DNA of 64,000 bases from Manduca sexta. Taxonomy: Eukaryota > Arthropoda > Insecta > Lepidoptera > Sphingidae. The position numbers and the translations under genes were made by a program. Positions 1 to 11,575 of the stretch are shown here, piece after piece. Every line of letters begins with the position of its first letter. Position 1 is the first letter of the stretch. The stretch spans positions 1,240,001-1,304,000 of the forward strand of contig NC_051116.1 in the NCBI RefSeq assembly GCF_014839805.1. The letters run 5' to 3'. A model generated the notes under the pieces. That model did no database searches, had not been told where the DNA came from, and worked only from the letters and a program-made list of their open reading frames with translations.

Positions 1-954
1 CACTGCCTCGGCAAAGTGTGCCCCAGTGTACCTGCTTATAAGTGGAGTTGGGTCCACATAGTGTTGACTAATGAGATGATTATCCCTCTCAAGTCAATAC
101 AATAGTACCGGCCGGTTTGAAACATTTGGAATTGTTGGTGTTTTTAAGTACTTAGTAAAAATCTGATCACGTGGCCTTTTTGTAATAATTTTAGAACTCT
201 ACACATTAAGTCAAAACCAAAGTAGTTAAACAAAATCAAAAAATCGAATCAAATACATATTAAACTTCATATAAATATTTTTTTAAAAAAAGATATAATT
301 ATATAGGCAATCTTTAGTGGTTAGTTACAGAAAAAAATTATAGGTAAAAACACAAAAAACAGTATAAAAATTTATGAATCCGTCCACTTATTTTCATGAT
401 TGACTGTACGTCTGTCGGCGTGTTGGTGCGTTTAAAATTCGCATCGCGTGCGCCGCGCCGGCTCGCCCCGCATGGCAACCTTGACATACGTAACATTTTT
501 ACTTGATACTCGCCAATTATAGTCCAAGTTTCGGGCTTTCGGAAATTATTTGCGTGGGAAATGTAATTTATTACCTCACGTCTAATGTTAGTGCGTGAAT
601 GCAGATCTATTATATTTTGAAGGGCTATAGGTAAGGTTTGTATGTGTGTCCACTCTCCGCCTGTGTGGGTATCATAACAATGTCTATTTTTGCAGCAAAA
701 GAACGAGCGGTACATATAATCACCACGGTTTGTTTTCTTTTTATCGACAGCACTGCAAAGTGACCTCAAGCTAAGTAAAGAGAAGGCCAAAAACATGTCG
801 AATGGCAAGAGATGATCATCTCCGGACAGTCGGTACAGTTATGCCGGACTATTTAATTGCTTCTTCACGCTCCATTTGCTTAAGATCGTTTACATATCTG
901 TATTATTTTCTTCAAGTTTCGGGTACATGCCCTTTGTTCTAAACATAGGATCGG

Positions 955-1140
955 AATGTCGGGTTGTATGCGTGTGGTAGGCAGCCGGATAGCAACCACT
1001 GTACACAAGCTACATAACCTGATCACCGTGTGTATATAATGCCGGCATAATTGTATCGACTGGCGATCATCTCTCGTGCGATACTCTATCTAGCAGCCAC
1101 TTACCATCAGATGCATAAGAGTCACTATATCTTGTCTGTA
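955..1140 (+). repeat. Interspersed repeat, diverged copy
   Basis: GCAGCCGGATAGCAACCACTG, GCCGGCATAATTGTATCGAC and CCACTTACCATCAGATGCAT relate it to the repeats at 27670 and 52990. Smaller reverse-oriented fragments sit near 40-120, 1595-1655, 787-860, 54860-54950 and 57590-57690. Confidence 0.45.
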
Positions 1141-3771
1141 TAAAATATCTACAAAAGCTAATCCTTTATGACGTCACCGGACACGCTCGTCTCGCGCCCG
1201 ACGACATAATGGAGGAAACAATTACTTTCAAGGATACTCAAAGGAACAGTCTTTCAGAGCACCAAGGTATGGCAGGAAGCTTGGTGACAGTGATGTAATA
1301 TTCTTTCGGTTTAACTCTGCTAGGTGGAGAAAATGTTATGCAAGTTATAAATGCGAATTTAAGTATTTATTTTAGTATATATTAAAAGAAAGAATGGGCG
1401 GTCTTAAGATTTTTTAATAATCGAACGACAAGACAAGCTTTCCGACCGCTTGCCTGCCCATGAACAGCAGTAACACCGTGCAGAAAATATGGATTTAGAT
1501 CTGCATGCCGTTGAACAACAATCTTAATTAAAGTTTTTTCGACAACGGAAAAGAAACCCCACTGAAGCCGATGGTCAGAATAGGGTCCAGATGGTGTGCT
1601 GACTGACAAGAGATGATTATCCCTCCTCAATCAACACAATCATGTCTGTTGGAAGCCAGATATACAAAGGCTGATCCCTGACCGCGACACACGTGGACCA
1701 CTATGATGTTACACCCATAGCTAATTACACTGGGAATAATGTCTTTATAGAAGTCCCACCATAATACTTGGCGGCAAAAGCGAACAATGTAAAGTTATTA
1801 TTAATAAACAAACTATTACTTAGTGCGACTATTCTGACTCTAACTCTTTTCTTCGCACCATCAGGCTTTGGAATAGTTAGCCTGGGCGCGTGTTCCCTCC
1901 TTCCTATAATCCTGGTTCCTTACTCCGTGGCGTGATGAAGCAGCTAAATAGGCCGGCATGAGATAGCCATCTTTTTCCATTCAATACTCTATCTATACAG
2001 TATTATGATAACAATCTGATGTAGTGCAGTCACTCCACGTGGACGATTAAAAAAATAATAACTGCAACTACTACGTGATAAACCGCGAACACATCTCGCC
2101 CAATATCCTGCTTGTCGTATCTGCATACATAATAAGAGTCGGTTGGCGGATTTGAGAACAACGGCGAACAAATCCGGGAGTGCGCGTGATTTTATTTTAC
2201 GTTGAAAATGTTGTTGAACTGATAAAACAGACGTGATGATAGTCAAATCGATGGTGGGAGGTGCCATTGGCTTGTAACTGCAGACATCAATGTAAATTAC
2301 CCCACATTGTCGCATTGGAATAGTTCTGTAATGACTGTGTGAGAGAAAAATAAAAAAAAAAATTGAACTTAAACACTTACCCCCTTACTCATAAAGGATA
2401 TTGTTATATAATGTAATAAACAATTGTAAAAGTGACCAAAAAAATCAAAATTGCCATCTAAACATGGACCCCAAGAAGCTGCAGAATTAGCGCAATAAAC
2501 GCATCTCTACCAACCTCTGTGAATACAGGCTTGGTTTTATACTACATTGGTTCTAAACCTTACCTCCGATCATATTTGTATACTTTTAAAACGTCGTAAC
2601 TGCGCTTACCTGAAAAATAAATAACATTTATTAGTATAAAATCACAAATTAAACATTTTTTTTTTTACATCAAGTACCTGTTTCACAACTTCTAAGTTAA
2701 TGCTACTCGTCACATAAATGTAATATGTAGAAGCCAAGCAACTACAAAAGTGACACATGTATGTTCACAAATAAATAAAAATAAAATAAATTATATCTAC
2801 GTCAGCTGTTTAATACCATATCTATCAAATAAAATTTACTTGAAACTTGTGAAACAGTTCCTAATGTTCATTTTCGCCAATCTTTTAATTTGCGACACCC
2901 TAAAAACTAGATGTACTTTATACCTTCAGATAAGGTTTGAACTATCATAAAATACGACTATATCTTGTACTTTGACTTGTAGGTGCAAAAAATACAATAT
3001 TTTTTTTTAATATTTTTCATTCCTCGCATATTATTGCGCCTGTCCCCCCTTGTAAAGTCATCATATTCCGTCCCTGTCGATACCACTTAGGAATCAATGC
3101 ATGACCGTTAATATATGTTAGAAATTCTCATATTCCTCACTCGTGCTTCGATACCTCATATTGTTTCCAACTTCCTAATGTAGACAGCACACACGTGTAC
3201 TGAAACCGTATCTAACAACTAATAACTATTAAGGTTTGAAATTTTTATCGGTCTGAAGCGAAGTGTTCCTTCTTGTGAAGCACTTTGACGTATAAAGGTA
3301 ATATATCATATTATTTCAATATTATATAAACTTTGTATATTATTGAACAGAAAATAGAAAGAAAGATATTAACTGTGTAATTTTTGTTTTGTTGTAAAAA
3401 ACTGTTTAACAAAAATTTACTTTATTTCAAGTCACTTAAAGCCCGTTTCGGCTGCCGGCAGTAGCTTAACTGTTGACGGTCAAATAAATGTGTAAATGTC
3501 ATATAAAACCTTTTTATTATCACAATAAATTTATTTTATTAAACAACCTGAATATCTCACACGGCATTAAATTGGTATTTCACCCTCGAATCGTATTACA
3601 AATAAAAAAAAAATCTGAAATGTCATGCATCTTAAAATCATTCTGCTATTGCGTATTACGATTCTATTGCGTCAAGTGAAACAATTGTTTTTGGTCTCTA
3701 TTAGGCCGTAAATGATTTTTATATTTTTATACACAAAACAGTTTACATCATATTGTATATGAAAATTAATA

Positions 3772-3873
3772 TTCGGCCTATTTCGCGGTAGGCTCGCACC
3801 CATTATAGGACAGACTACACAGGGCGGAAAGAGTCTGCACAATCTGTCTACCACTTCGGGGATAAAAGACGTA
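3772..3873 (+). mobile_element. SINE 3' fragment, diverged
   Basis: The end CTACCACTTCGGGGATAAAAGACG and the upstream taggacagac segment resemble the 3' part of the same SINE family. Boundaries are approximate. Confidence 0.4.
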
Positions 3874-4729
3874 AGTTTGTACGAAGCTTTTCCAAATTTT
3901 CTGTATACTAATTGGCAATTTACGACACGTGTCGTAATCTCGGTAACAATAACTCAACCCGAAACGATCTCGTGCGAGGTTATAGCCACGTATTCCGACG
4001 TCAGGTGGCACAAATTAACCTTCCGCATGCCGTGTGTAGCTAGATTAATTAGATCAGGACATACATATATATATACGGAGAAACTAAAATGGTGGTATAC
4101 ATTGTGCAAAGTGTTCGGGTAATAATATTTTCCCATATTTCAATGCATACATTATAGTACTTTCTATAGAAAAGTATCAACTATTTAATTCAAAATATAT
4201 TTAGTGAGGTGTACTTTCAAATTCAATACTGTTTTAGAACTTACTCAAACTGACTGCAAATATCCTTTTAGTAATTTTTAGCAATATTAATAATTTACTA
4301 ATCCTAATGTAAGCGTCTCTTAATTACCGTAGTAATTCAAAAAACTTCACGGATTAAAGCCGGTATATTACATTAAAATATGACATGCTATTAAAACTTA
4401 ATCATGTTTTAAAAGCAAAGTTCAAAAACAAAAGTTTCTTTAACATTCATTTGGAACTTCATAAAAGTTGTCGCTAAGTCTTATTTTTATGGGCAACGTG
4501 TTGTATGGTATATTTCGTTGTATCAATTAACATTTCTAATAACACTTTTTAAAACATACATTATATTAAAACGTCAAATACTTTAGCATTTAATACTGTA
4601 CGTAAAAGACACACTTAATTTTTAAACAGTATACGAAGACCTCTTCATTCATACTTTTAACTATAACAAAAAACACAGACGAGACTGGAGTCTCTTCATC
4701 GACGTCCACAAAACGTTCACAACCATTAC

Positions 4730-5542
4730 CTGAACCGAAGTCCTCGGGGACACGGGCGAAGTCGGCGTCCTCGGAGACGGAGGGTCCGCCCGGTGCTCGG
4801 CCAGCACTCGGTGCTCATGCTTCGTCCCCACCACCGAATTCTTCACCCGCTCCATCCTCGCCTGTATCGCTTTCCTCGAAATCACCTTCGTCTTCTCGTC
4901 TTTCGTGCCCCCATCGGCTAGCTTTCTCATAAGTCTAGCCGTAGCCGCCACGGAATGTTGTTGCGTGTCTGAATTCGTTCGAGCGAGCCTAGTAGCCGTT
5001 CGTGGTACGGGGGTCGCACCTCCTGTACTACTCCGCGTGGTCTCGTTTCTGTTGAACGGCGCGGCGTCGTGTTCCGTGTCTGAATCGGCTGGTAGATACC
5101 CGCCACCACCGACAGACGACACTCCTGTACGCAACAGATTCTCGTGTTCGGCGTATCTGACTCTCTCGTCTACCGAGACGTTCCCATTCTGTGCTCGCTC
5201 CAACCCCCGTTCCATTTCACCTATCTGTCTTTCGAGTTTCCGGAGTACGTCATCGGACGGCGGTGTTGGTGCGCTCTCATCGGGCGGCTCGGGAGCTTGG
5301 AACGATTTTAGATGTATAGGATGCGCTCGGCTGATCTCTATGCGTTTGGGGGCTATGCCGGTCGAGGTTACCTCATACCGGGTTCTTGGGGTCTGCGAGG
5401 TTCGCTCAAGCATCGCTAGCGACACGGGGGACGGTGGCGGGGCGCCGTTCACGGCCGGCTCCTGGGCCTCCTGCGAGCTCGACGTCCTCGGCGCTCTGAA
5501 GCTCTTCCTCATGAAATCTTCACGTGTCAATTTCCTCTCCAT
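4730..5542 (-). CDS. 271-codon 5' coding exon, disordered protein with short coiled coil
   Basis: The minus frame is open from ATG at 5542 to a consensus donor: the last codon CAG ends at 4730 and is followed by GTAATG, phase 0. The ATG has a good context (A at -3, G at +4). The frame is also open a few codons upstream, but without another ATG. The 271 residues are mostly low complexity. A basic start (MERKLTREDFMRKSFR) is followed by Ser/Pro-rich sequence, a charged heptad-like stretch near residues 97-118 that could form a short coiled coil, a Gly patch near 145-148, a basic helix-like segment near 203-235, and a terminal run of SP/TP sites (residues 256-268) that could be phosphorylated by proline-directed kinases. 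Local GC and codon use stand out from the AT-rich surroundings. The family is not recognised; a cytoskeletal or scaffold protein is a guess from composition only. The remaining exons must lie left of the window or in unrecognised sequence. The nearest upstream AGs have poor pyrimidine tracts, so I read this as a first coding exon. Confidence 0.7.
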
Positions 5543-5666
5543 TTTCACTTGAACATTTCAACACTAGTTCATGTTATCACAGTACTATCACATAGACAGG
5601 TCGAATGCTGTTGGAACAGTTATTCGATGAAATCTCGAATGCATGACATTCGAAGACTCCGGTTGT

Positions 5667-5700
5667 TATCGATAAGAATGATAAAGAGCGAGCGACGACT
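5667..5700 (-). promoter_or_regulatory. Candidate promoter elements above the 271-codon exon (DRE, weak initiator)
   Basis: TATCGATA at 5667-5674 matches the DREF-binding DRE, a common insect core-promoter motif. A weak initiator-like GCAGTC, read on the minus strand, has its A at about 5700. Both lie 125-160 bases upstream of the ATG at 5542, in a stretch with higher GC than its surroundings. The DRE falls downstream of that initiator, so the true start site may be elsewhere. Confidence 0.3.
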
Positions 5701-5997
5701 GCCGAAAGTCGGGCAGATAAGTATGTGCGACCTAAATAAATGGAAGGACGAGGCGTGGTTGCCGACCGAACTGTCAAATACAAAATAATATGATGAATTG
5801 AAAGCTCTGCTACTAATAACTAAGTGAGAGCTCGAAGGCATCGGACGAAGGTAACTTCAATTATAGACTATCGATTGGTGCATATGTTATTGAACAAAAC
5901 TACACCGAATTAGATGTGTCGCAAGTAAATGAAAAGGTTGGGGATTTTGTGAAATTATTGAACGAATAACAAAATCACATGACACTGAATAACTTTC

Positions 5998-6017
5998 TCC
6001 TAAGCCTGAGCTTAGGA
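5998..6017. repeat. Perfect 8-bp hairpin
   Basis: TCCTAAGC, loop CTGA, GCTTAGGA. Nothing downstream indicates a terminator or small RNA. It may be chance. Confidence 0.4.
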
Positions 6018-6530
6018 AGACAGGTCATCTAACGAAATTTAATGGTTCTAATTAATTTGAAATCATCTATGTATTCTTAATAAAATTTCACAAAATCTCT
6101 ATATATCTTCATTTTATTGCGACACACGTAAAAACAACAATCGACACCTAAGCAAAATCTATTTTAGCCCTTATAAAAAGCGACCTAATGGTCAAACTCT
6201 ATCAACAGGATCACAATTGACGTCAGGAGGCCCAAGACCGCATCTAAAATTCAGCCCATGACGCACACATACACCATTCTAACTCATATATTAATTATCT
6301 ACTACATATCGATTGTATTCGATTAATTCGAACCGATTGATGTCTCGTGACCCGTTACATTCGAAGTGCATTATCTATTCAAAAATTACCAAAGTCATAC
6401 AGATATTTATAGAGTCCATTATTATGTCATTTGATATGTACACCCTTTGATATATTGATTGATGAATTTCAGACATTTATTTATCTATGGAAGAATAATA
6501 GCATGCAATCAAAATTTTGTGACAATATAT

Positions 6531-6750
6531 TAAGGTAAAAGGGCCCTATTCCGTCTACGAGGGCAAACCCGTCTTTTTGCAATTACTGGCGTTCTAATCG
6601 AAGTACAGCTTTCATAGGTGGTTTAGGTAAATAGGGGGTTTTTGGACGATCTTATCTATACGGCAATCAAAGCTGTCCTTCGAGTAGAACGCCTGTAATT
6701 GCAAAAAGACGGATTTTCTCTTGTAGACGGAATAAGACCCTTTGACCTTA
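6531..6750. mobile_element. Fold-back MITE, about 220 bp, long imperfect inverted repeats
   Basis: The two ends (TAAGGTAAAAGGGCCCTATT and, inverted, TAAGGTCAAAGGGTCTTATT) pair, and the pairing continues inwards through GTCTTTTTGCAATTACTGGCGTTC against its complement near 6690-6715. Almost the whole element can form one long hairpin. No coding capacity. The target duplication is ambiguous (TA, or a decayed TTAA). A second family member lies near 10628. Confidence 0.75.
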
Positions 6751-7781
6751 TGTCATTAGTACAATACATATTTTGTGATATTTCACTTTGTCACCGTTTT
6801 CTGAGCTATGGGACTAATTAACTAAGAGTATTGCAAAACATTTTAACAAAATAAATTTTATACCTACCCTTGAAGTTATTTGATATTTGACACAAAATAG
6901 CGATTAATCGTCATTTACAATAAATGATCCTAATGTCTTTTTTCGATCTATCTTAAAAATGGAATAGTCAAAACATAGTATTCTGTGACATACTTACAGA
7001 TGAATTATTTCGATTGGTTCAATCTCGGAATCGAATTGAAGATTTAGATTGGGATCGATTATTGAAAACGGCTGTTAATCAGTCAAAAAATATCTAAAAT
7101 TCATCAACAATAATCATAATGCATTCGATATTAACCAAACATTGCAACTAAACTAGACAACAACATATACCGTCCCTACCATTAGTTATATCGTGCGATT
7201 TGACTAGACTTTCGCGAATAAACATGATCATAACAAGGCCACATCGTGTCCCTTTTACCGAAACCACCTCGGAAACCTGCTCCGAACCCACCCAGATAAC
7301 TTTTAGTTCAAATAATTGACCCAAACAAATTGCTGTTTCGAAATCAACAGAGCTAAACTATCGAAAATCTTAATCCATATGAGACTTTAAACGATCGAAA
7401 CAAAGGCGATTTCTATAATTTTTCGTAGTCTCGAGGGCGTGCGAGCGAGACGTCGTCATCTCTCATCTGCAAAAGAAAGAGACAAAACAACATTGTTAAT
7501 CAGAGAGCCGATGCGCCTCCACCGTTCACCGTTTCCCTTACGCGAAGCTGCGTGCCTGACACCGTGTCGAACATTCGACACTGCAAACAGATATAAAAGC
7601 TGGACGACACAAACACACACATAGTTGGAAAACATATCGACAGTAAACACGAGAGATTATATGAAATAAGTAAAAATCCTTGATCTCTAGTCACGACTAC
7701 GCAACAGATGGCGAACGAAACGTGGGTGACTCACCGTTGAGGTAAAACAACTCTCAAACATGTGCAGGGTTGTCACTTGCG

Positions 7782-8067
7782 AGTAACATTTTTACTTAAC
7801 ATAACATCACGCATTTTATCCCCGAAGGGGTATGCAGAGGCGCAACTAGGGCACCCACTTTTCGCCAAGTATGTTCCGTCCCATGATGTGATAGGGGGCG
7901 AGCCTATCGCCATATCGGGCACAAATTCCAGACTCCGGGCTGATACTGAGCAGAAAAACCCAAATATCACTTTGCCCGACCCGGGATTTGAACCCAGGAC
8001 CTCAGAGCGCTATTGTACCGGACGTGCAATACAACTACGCCACCGAGGCAGTCCAGTAACATTTTTA
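7782..8067 (-). mobile_element. tRNA-derived SINE, near complete, with 13-bp target duplication
   Basis: The element at 7795-8054 is flanked by AGTAACATTTTTA at 7782-7794 and again at 8055-8067, an exact 13-bp target duplication. Read on the minus strand it starts with an A-box-like region (TGGCGTAGTTGTATTG, about 8028-8043) followed by a B box (GGTTCAAATCC, about 7984-7994), then a non-tRNA body ending near CGTGATGTTATG. The identical duplications suggest relatively recent insertion. It is the reference copy for the other fragments of this family in the window. Confidence 0.85.
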
Positions 8068-8904
8068 ATTTTACCGTTTTAACTTATGAAATGTTCAATA
8101 AAACTTTTAATATCCCAGTGAATCAAAACTGAAAGACTTTAAATATTAATATGATGTCGAATGAAGAAAAATTCTCACGTTATTAGTACAATAGAAACTT
8201 CAATAATTTAACGACTTCTATTTATTTGTATTAAAAACAGACAAGTATTACAAAACTCAGTTGGTGTAAAAAAGTTACGGAGTAGTTCATTGCATTACAT
8301 TTGTCGCAATAAGAAATTGTCATTTCCAATCTCAAGTTTATTATGCATTTTTTATTTTTATTTATATTTCAAGTGTTAGTTAGCATAACCGTATAACAAA
8401 CGTGATTATTGTTACGTGTTTTTGAACAACCCTGAACACGTACAAACCGTGCCTAAACACGATTCCGCACAACTTGTTCCCAAAGCGCAACGTTACACCG
8501 CGTGCATGGTTAAACCTAACTGGAAAACGTAAGAAAATCGTATTCATATGCGTTCTTGATCGTTGTTTAATGTTTCAAATAATTTTGCGAAACGAACATT
8601 CACACGGTGGCCGGTGTGCGGTTAATGCCGAAAGTGACAACTTATTTCTAACCTTAATGCCATTTGCTTAAGGTTTGTTAATCGAGATTTCGTTTATGCG
8701 TATTTATATACGTTATCTGACGAATAAGCTGTAAATTATAACACTTAACCAACATTGTTCTTGTTATATCGTAGCATACCTCAATAAAATATAGCAGTCT
8801 TATTTTTATTACACGTAACGTGAATTGCTGGACACATTTCGATGTGAGCGCGTTTATGTAAAGCGAAATTTTGAAAAATAACAGCTGTTTTTAGGCTTAT
8901 CTAT

Positions 8905-9133
8905 CGCACTCTTAAATAATGCCCTATTCCAAAATAGTTACTTTGTGGCAATCTTCAAAAAACTAATTACTGATTGCGACCTTTTTTTTATGTTGCTTTA
9001 AAATTGAACTCATTAAAGATAGGTCAAAAATGAAACCTATAGCATGAAAAAAAAGGAAAAAAGATCGCAATTAGAAATTAAATTATAATCCCACAAATTC
9101 ACACTTATGGAAAAGGTCATTATTAAGAGTGCG
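8905..9133. mobile_element. Fold-back MITE, 229 bp, flanked by CTAT
   Basis: The left end CGCACTCTTAAATAATG and the inverted right end CGCACTCTTAATAATGAC pair, and imperfect pairing continues for roughly 85 bases per arm. CTAT at 8901-8904 and 9134-9137 is a likely 4-bp target duplication. No coding capacity. Confidence 0.7.
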
Positions 9134-9821
9134 CTATCGTTAGATAATATTATTTAGTAATAAAGCTATAATGATGAGCGCTGACTTATGTCTGTTTCAA
9201 GTGCCAAAACGTAAACTCAGAGTGTCCCGCTGAGTCAGTTGGCGAGCGTTAAATATACCGACACGTACAGAAATAGCCCAAACACGGCTATAAATAGTCG
9301 CCTTACGATTAATTTGAGTCTATTTTGAGACTAGACGATTTTGGCGCGTAAAACGGACGCGATAAGAGCGCGAAACCGATTTAAATCGCGTTCAATTTAT
9401 CGTCGTGAATTTAAGAGGGTTTGGTGTTGTTAACCCTTGAATTAGAATAACGTAGTGTAGCATAAATTTGTGATATTAATTGACGTTTCTAGAGTACTCT
9501 ATTACACTGGCAAGTTTTAGTTAAACTAAAAACATTTAATAATTTTACGATACGCTATTTCCATAACTACTTCGATAATCTATAGCCAAATTGCGATCCA
9601 CTCGATTCAAATTATCAAAAGTACCTTCCAAAATCCATCACAATAATATTCACATAAAAACAATTACCAATCAATAATCTTGCGACCGAGTTTTACTAAA
9701 ACAGTCTCACGTTCGCTTAGTCCAACACAAGCGTAGTTGTAATTCGACTCTCTTTTGTACTTGGACAATGGTACGTTTTACCGTCAACTTGACATCTATT
9801 GCTTTAATATTAGAATGTATT

Positions 9822-9941
9822 TCAGCGTGTACACCAACTGCGTCGGTTGTCACCGTTCGACCGCAAACTTCCGTCATTGTATTGGTTACTGCGCGGCCGT
9901 AGAAATCTATTTTTGCCGTATGTAGGGCGGTCGGTTGTCAT
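9822..9941 (-). CDS. Small open reading frame, 39 residues, hypothetical
   Basis: Minus-strand ATG at 9941 (A at -3) to TGA at 9824-9822 encodes 39 residues starting MTTDRPTYGKNRFLRPRSNQ, rich in Arg, Asn and Ser. The segment has noticeably higher GC than its flanks. No signal peptide, membrane segment or known motif is visible. It may be a small peptide gene, part of a longer exon, or chance. The 11-base string GTCGGTTGTCA occurs near both ends of the frame on the plus strand. Confidence 0.18.
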   Translation of the reverse strand: MTTDRPTYGKNRFLRPRSNQYNDGSLRSNGDNRRSWCTR

Positions 9942-10627
9942 TGTAAGGGTTAGTTTAGATTAAAAACAAAATATTTATGCGATTGAAAACACCAGAAAAC
10001 ACTATCTCATTATTGAAAGTAATCAATATCCATTCTAATGTTAATTTAAGTGAACTTAAAAGGAAATAATTTAATTTCATCATATAATATTGACGTTTCT
10101 GACTTCTGCCCGTTTAATTATAAGTGCTGAAATCCAGAGTACATTCTAAAAGTGGTTGATTAAACACAAAAAGCCTCTTTAAAAACAATGAATTTCAGCG
10201 GGTAATAAGGCCTATAAAATATCTTTACAACGGGCGAAAAAGGCCAAACGAACACGCTAGTAGCCAATATTCGCTAGAATACAGTGTATAGAATTTTTCG
10301 GGTGTTACACAACTTTTCCAATAAACGCAACACTCTACGGGCCAATATGACCACGTCCTAACCATCTATGGCTATGTTGCCCATCGCCGTACGAGAGCCG
10401 CTAACAAACTTATCCCATATAAAAGTTTGCGAACGTTATTATATATGTATTTTAGCTCTCTGCCTGTGCCGTGCGCAGTTATGTTTTATGTTTTATCGAG
10501 TGTTATGATTTATCGGGGTAGAAGTTTTGTTAGCTGACGGATATTCTTTTTATCCGTACTATAGTTAAAGTGGCTTTGCAAGTTTGTTATAACAAGTCAA
10601 TACTGAATCCATTTTAATATGTCAGTA

Positions 10628-10803
10628 GGCCCTATTCCGTTTACGGGAGCAAATCAGTTTTTTTGTAATTACGGGTGCTCTAATAGAAGGTCAGCTTTTA
10701 TACGTGGTTTAGGTAAATAGGGGATTTTCGGTGCTTTTATCTAAATCGCTATCAAAGCTGTCTTTCAATTTGACCCCGTAGACTGAATAAGGTCCCTGAC
10801 CTT
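10628..10803. mobile_element. Second copy of the 6531-type MITE, one arm partly deleted
   Basis: The left arm GGCCCTATTCCGTTTACGG and the middle GGTTTAGGTAAATAGGGG match the copy at 6531-6750. The right arm retains TCAAAGCTGTCTTTC and the end GACTGAATAAGGTCCCTGACC but has lost about 35 bases that would pair with the inner left arm. Confidence 0.7.
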
Positions 10804-11439
10804 GTTTTTTTTTGCCGATACTTTCAAGGGCGCAAGCTAATTTATTCCAAAAATGATAGTTACACAACAAGTGACAATCTGACATTGTTTATAATAAGGC
10901 CCACTTATGATTTAAGGAAACTGAAATATTTGAATACCTACAAATGTTATTTATCTTTTTTGTTAGTTACACGACGCCTAAACCATAATACTAATTGCTG
11001 ACCTAACTGTTAGATAAAAAAAAAACGTTTTTTTTTTCGAGTGAGCAAAAACTCCAACTCAACATAGCTGAGAGCGTCTCAAAAGGCTCTCATTAGCCTC
11101 GTCTGAGTAACACTTAACGCTTAGTTCAAAGGGTCCTATTATTTATTCAAAGGGTTGCCTGGATAGGTTAGCGCTCAGAGCTTCTTATCCTCACCCCCCT
11201 CCAATGGCGAGGGATGATTTTCCGAAAGGGACACATGACTTATAGGTGCTAATAATGTGCATAAATAGGGTCTGCAAATCGTGTTAATGATGATTCGATT
11301 TTACATAAATCATGAAAGGGAGGCCAGCAGGAGTCGCGTAATATGGACCATTTACTGCCGCCCCTCCCTTCCTGTTCCATAGTGCTATTGTACATAAGAG
11401 GCCAAAAACTTCAACAAATTCAAACAGCTACTACCCCTC

Positions 11440-11575
11440 GTGATCATGAACGCTGCAAATTCTTCGAAACGTCGGGAGAAAACTAAAATATAAAAAACCG
11501 CGATAGAATCCGAAAAGTAGTTTAATTTCAATGTCTAACATTCGCGTAAACATAAAAAATCATTGTACACTACAC
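11440..11575 (+). repeat. LINE-like tail repeat (ACATTCGCGTAAACATA family)
   Basis: CGAAACGTCGGGAGAAAACT, AAAAAACCGCGATAGAATCC and AACATTCGCGTAAACATAA recur at 27295-27420, 35850-35965 and 59080-59240, always in this orientation; 23605-23740, 15838-15965 and 27110-27235 carry the related CAGCATTCGTGGTCACGG end in the other orientation. It is probably the tail of a non-LTR element, with class uncertain. Confidence 0.55.

Larger units (their letters stand above)
1..4660. other. AT-rich intron or flank with repeat debris
   Basis: No exon with acceptable splice signals was found. It contains fragments of the 955-type repeat, a diverged LINE-like segment at about 1415-1800, a SINE fragment (3772-3873), and long AT-rich stretches (2340-3760, 4130-4660). 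By position it would be intron just downstream of the 271-codon exon. Confidence 0.4.

Noticed and set aside
338..808. Minus-strand 156-codon ORF
   Set aside because: Although long, the composition is erratic and it runs across a repeat fragment at 787-860. No splice or promoter signals were found.
1989..2315. Minus-strand 108-codon ORF
   Set aside because: No start context, donor or coding composition; it overlaps repeat-like sequence.
4905..5552. Plus-strand 215-codon ORF
   Set aside because: It is the antisense shadow of the minus-strand 271-codon exon. The minus frame has a good ATG context, a donor and coding-like composition.
7984..8043. tRNA gene on the minus strand
   Set aside because: A and B box similarity is part of a SINE with target duplications. 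The tRNA fold is not complete and the same sequence recurs at 42.6 and 45.8 kb.
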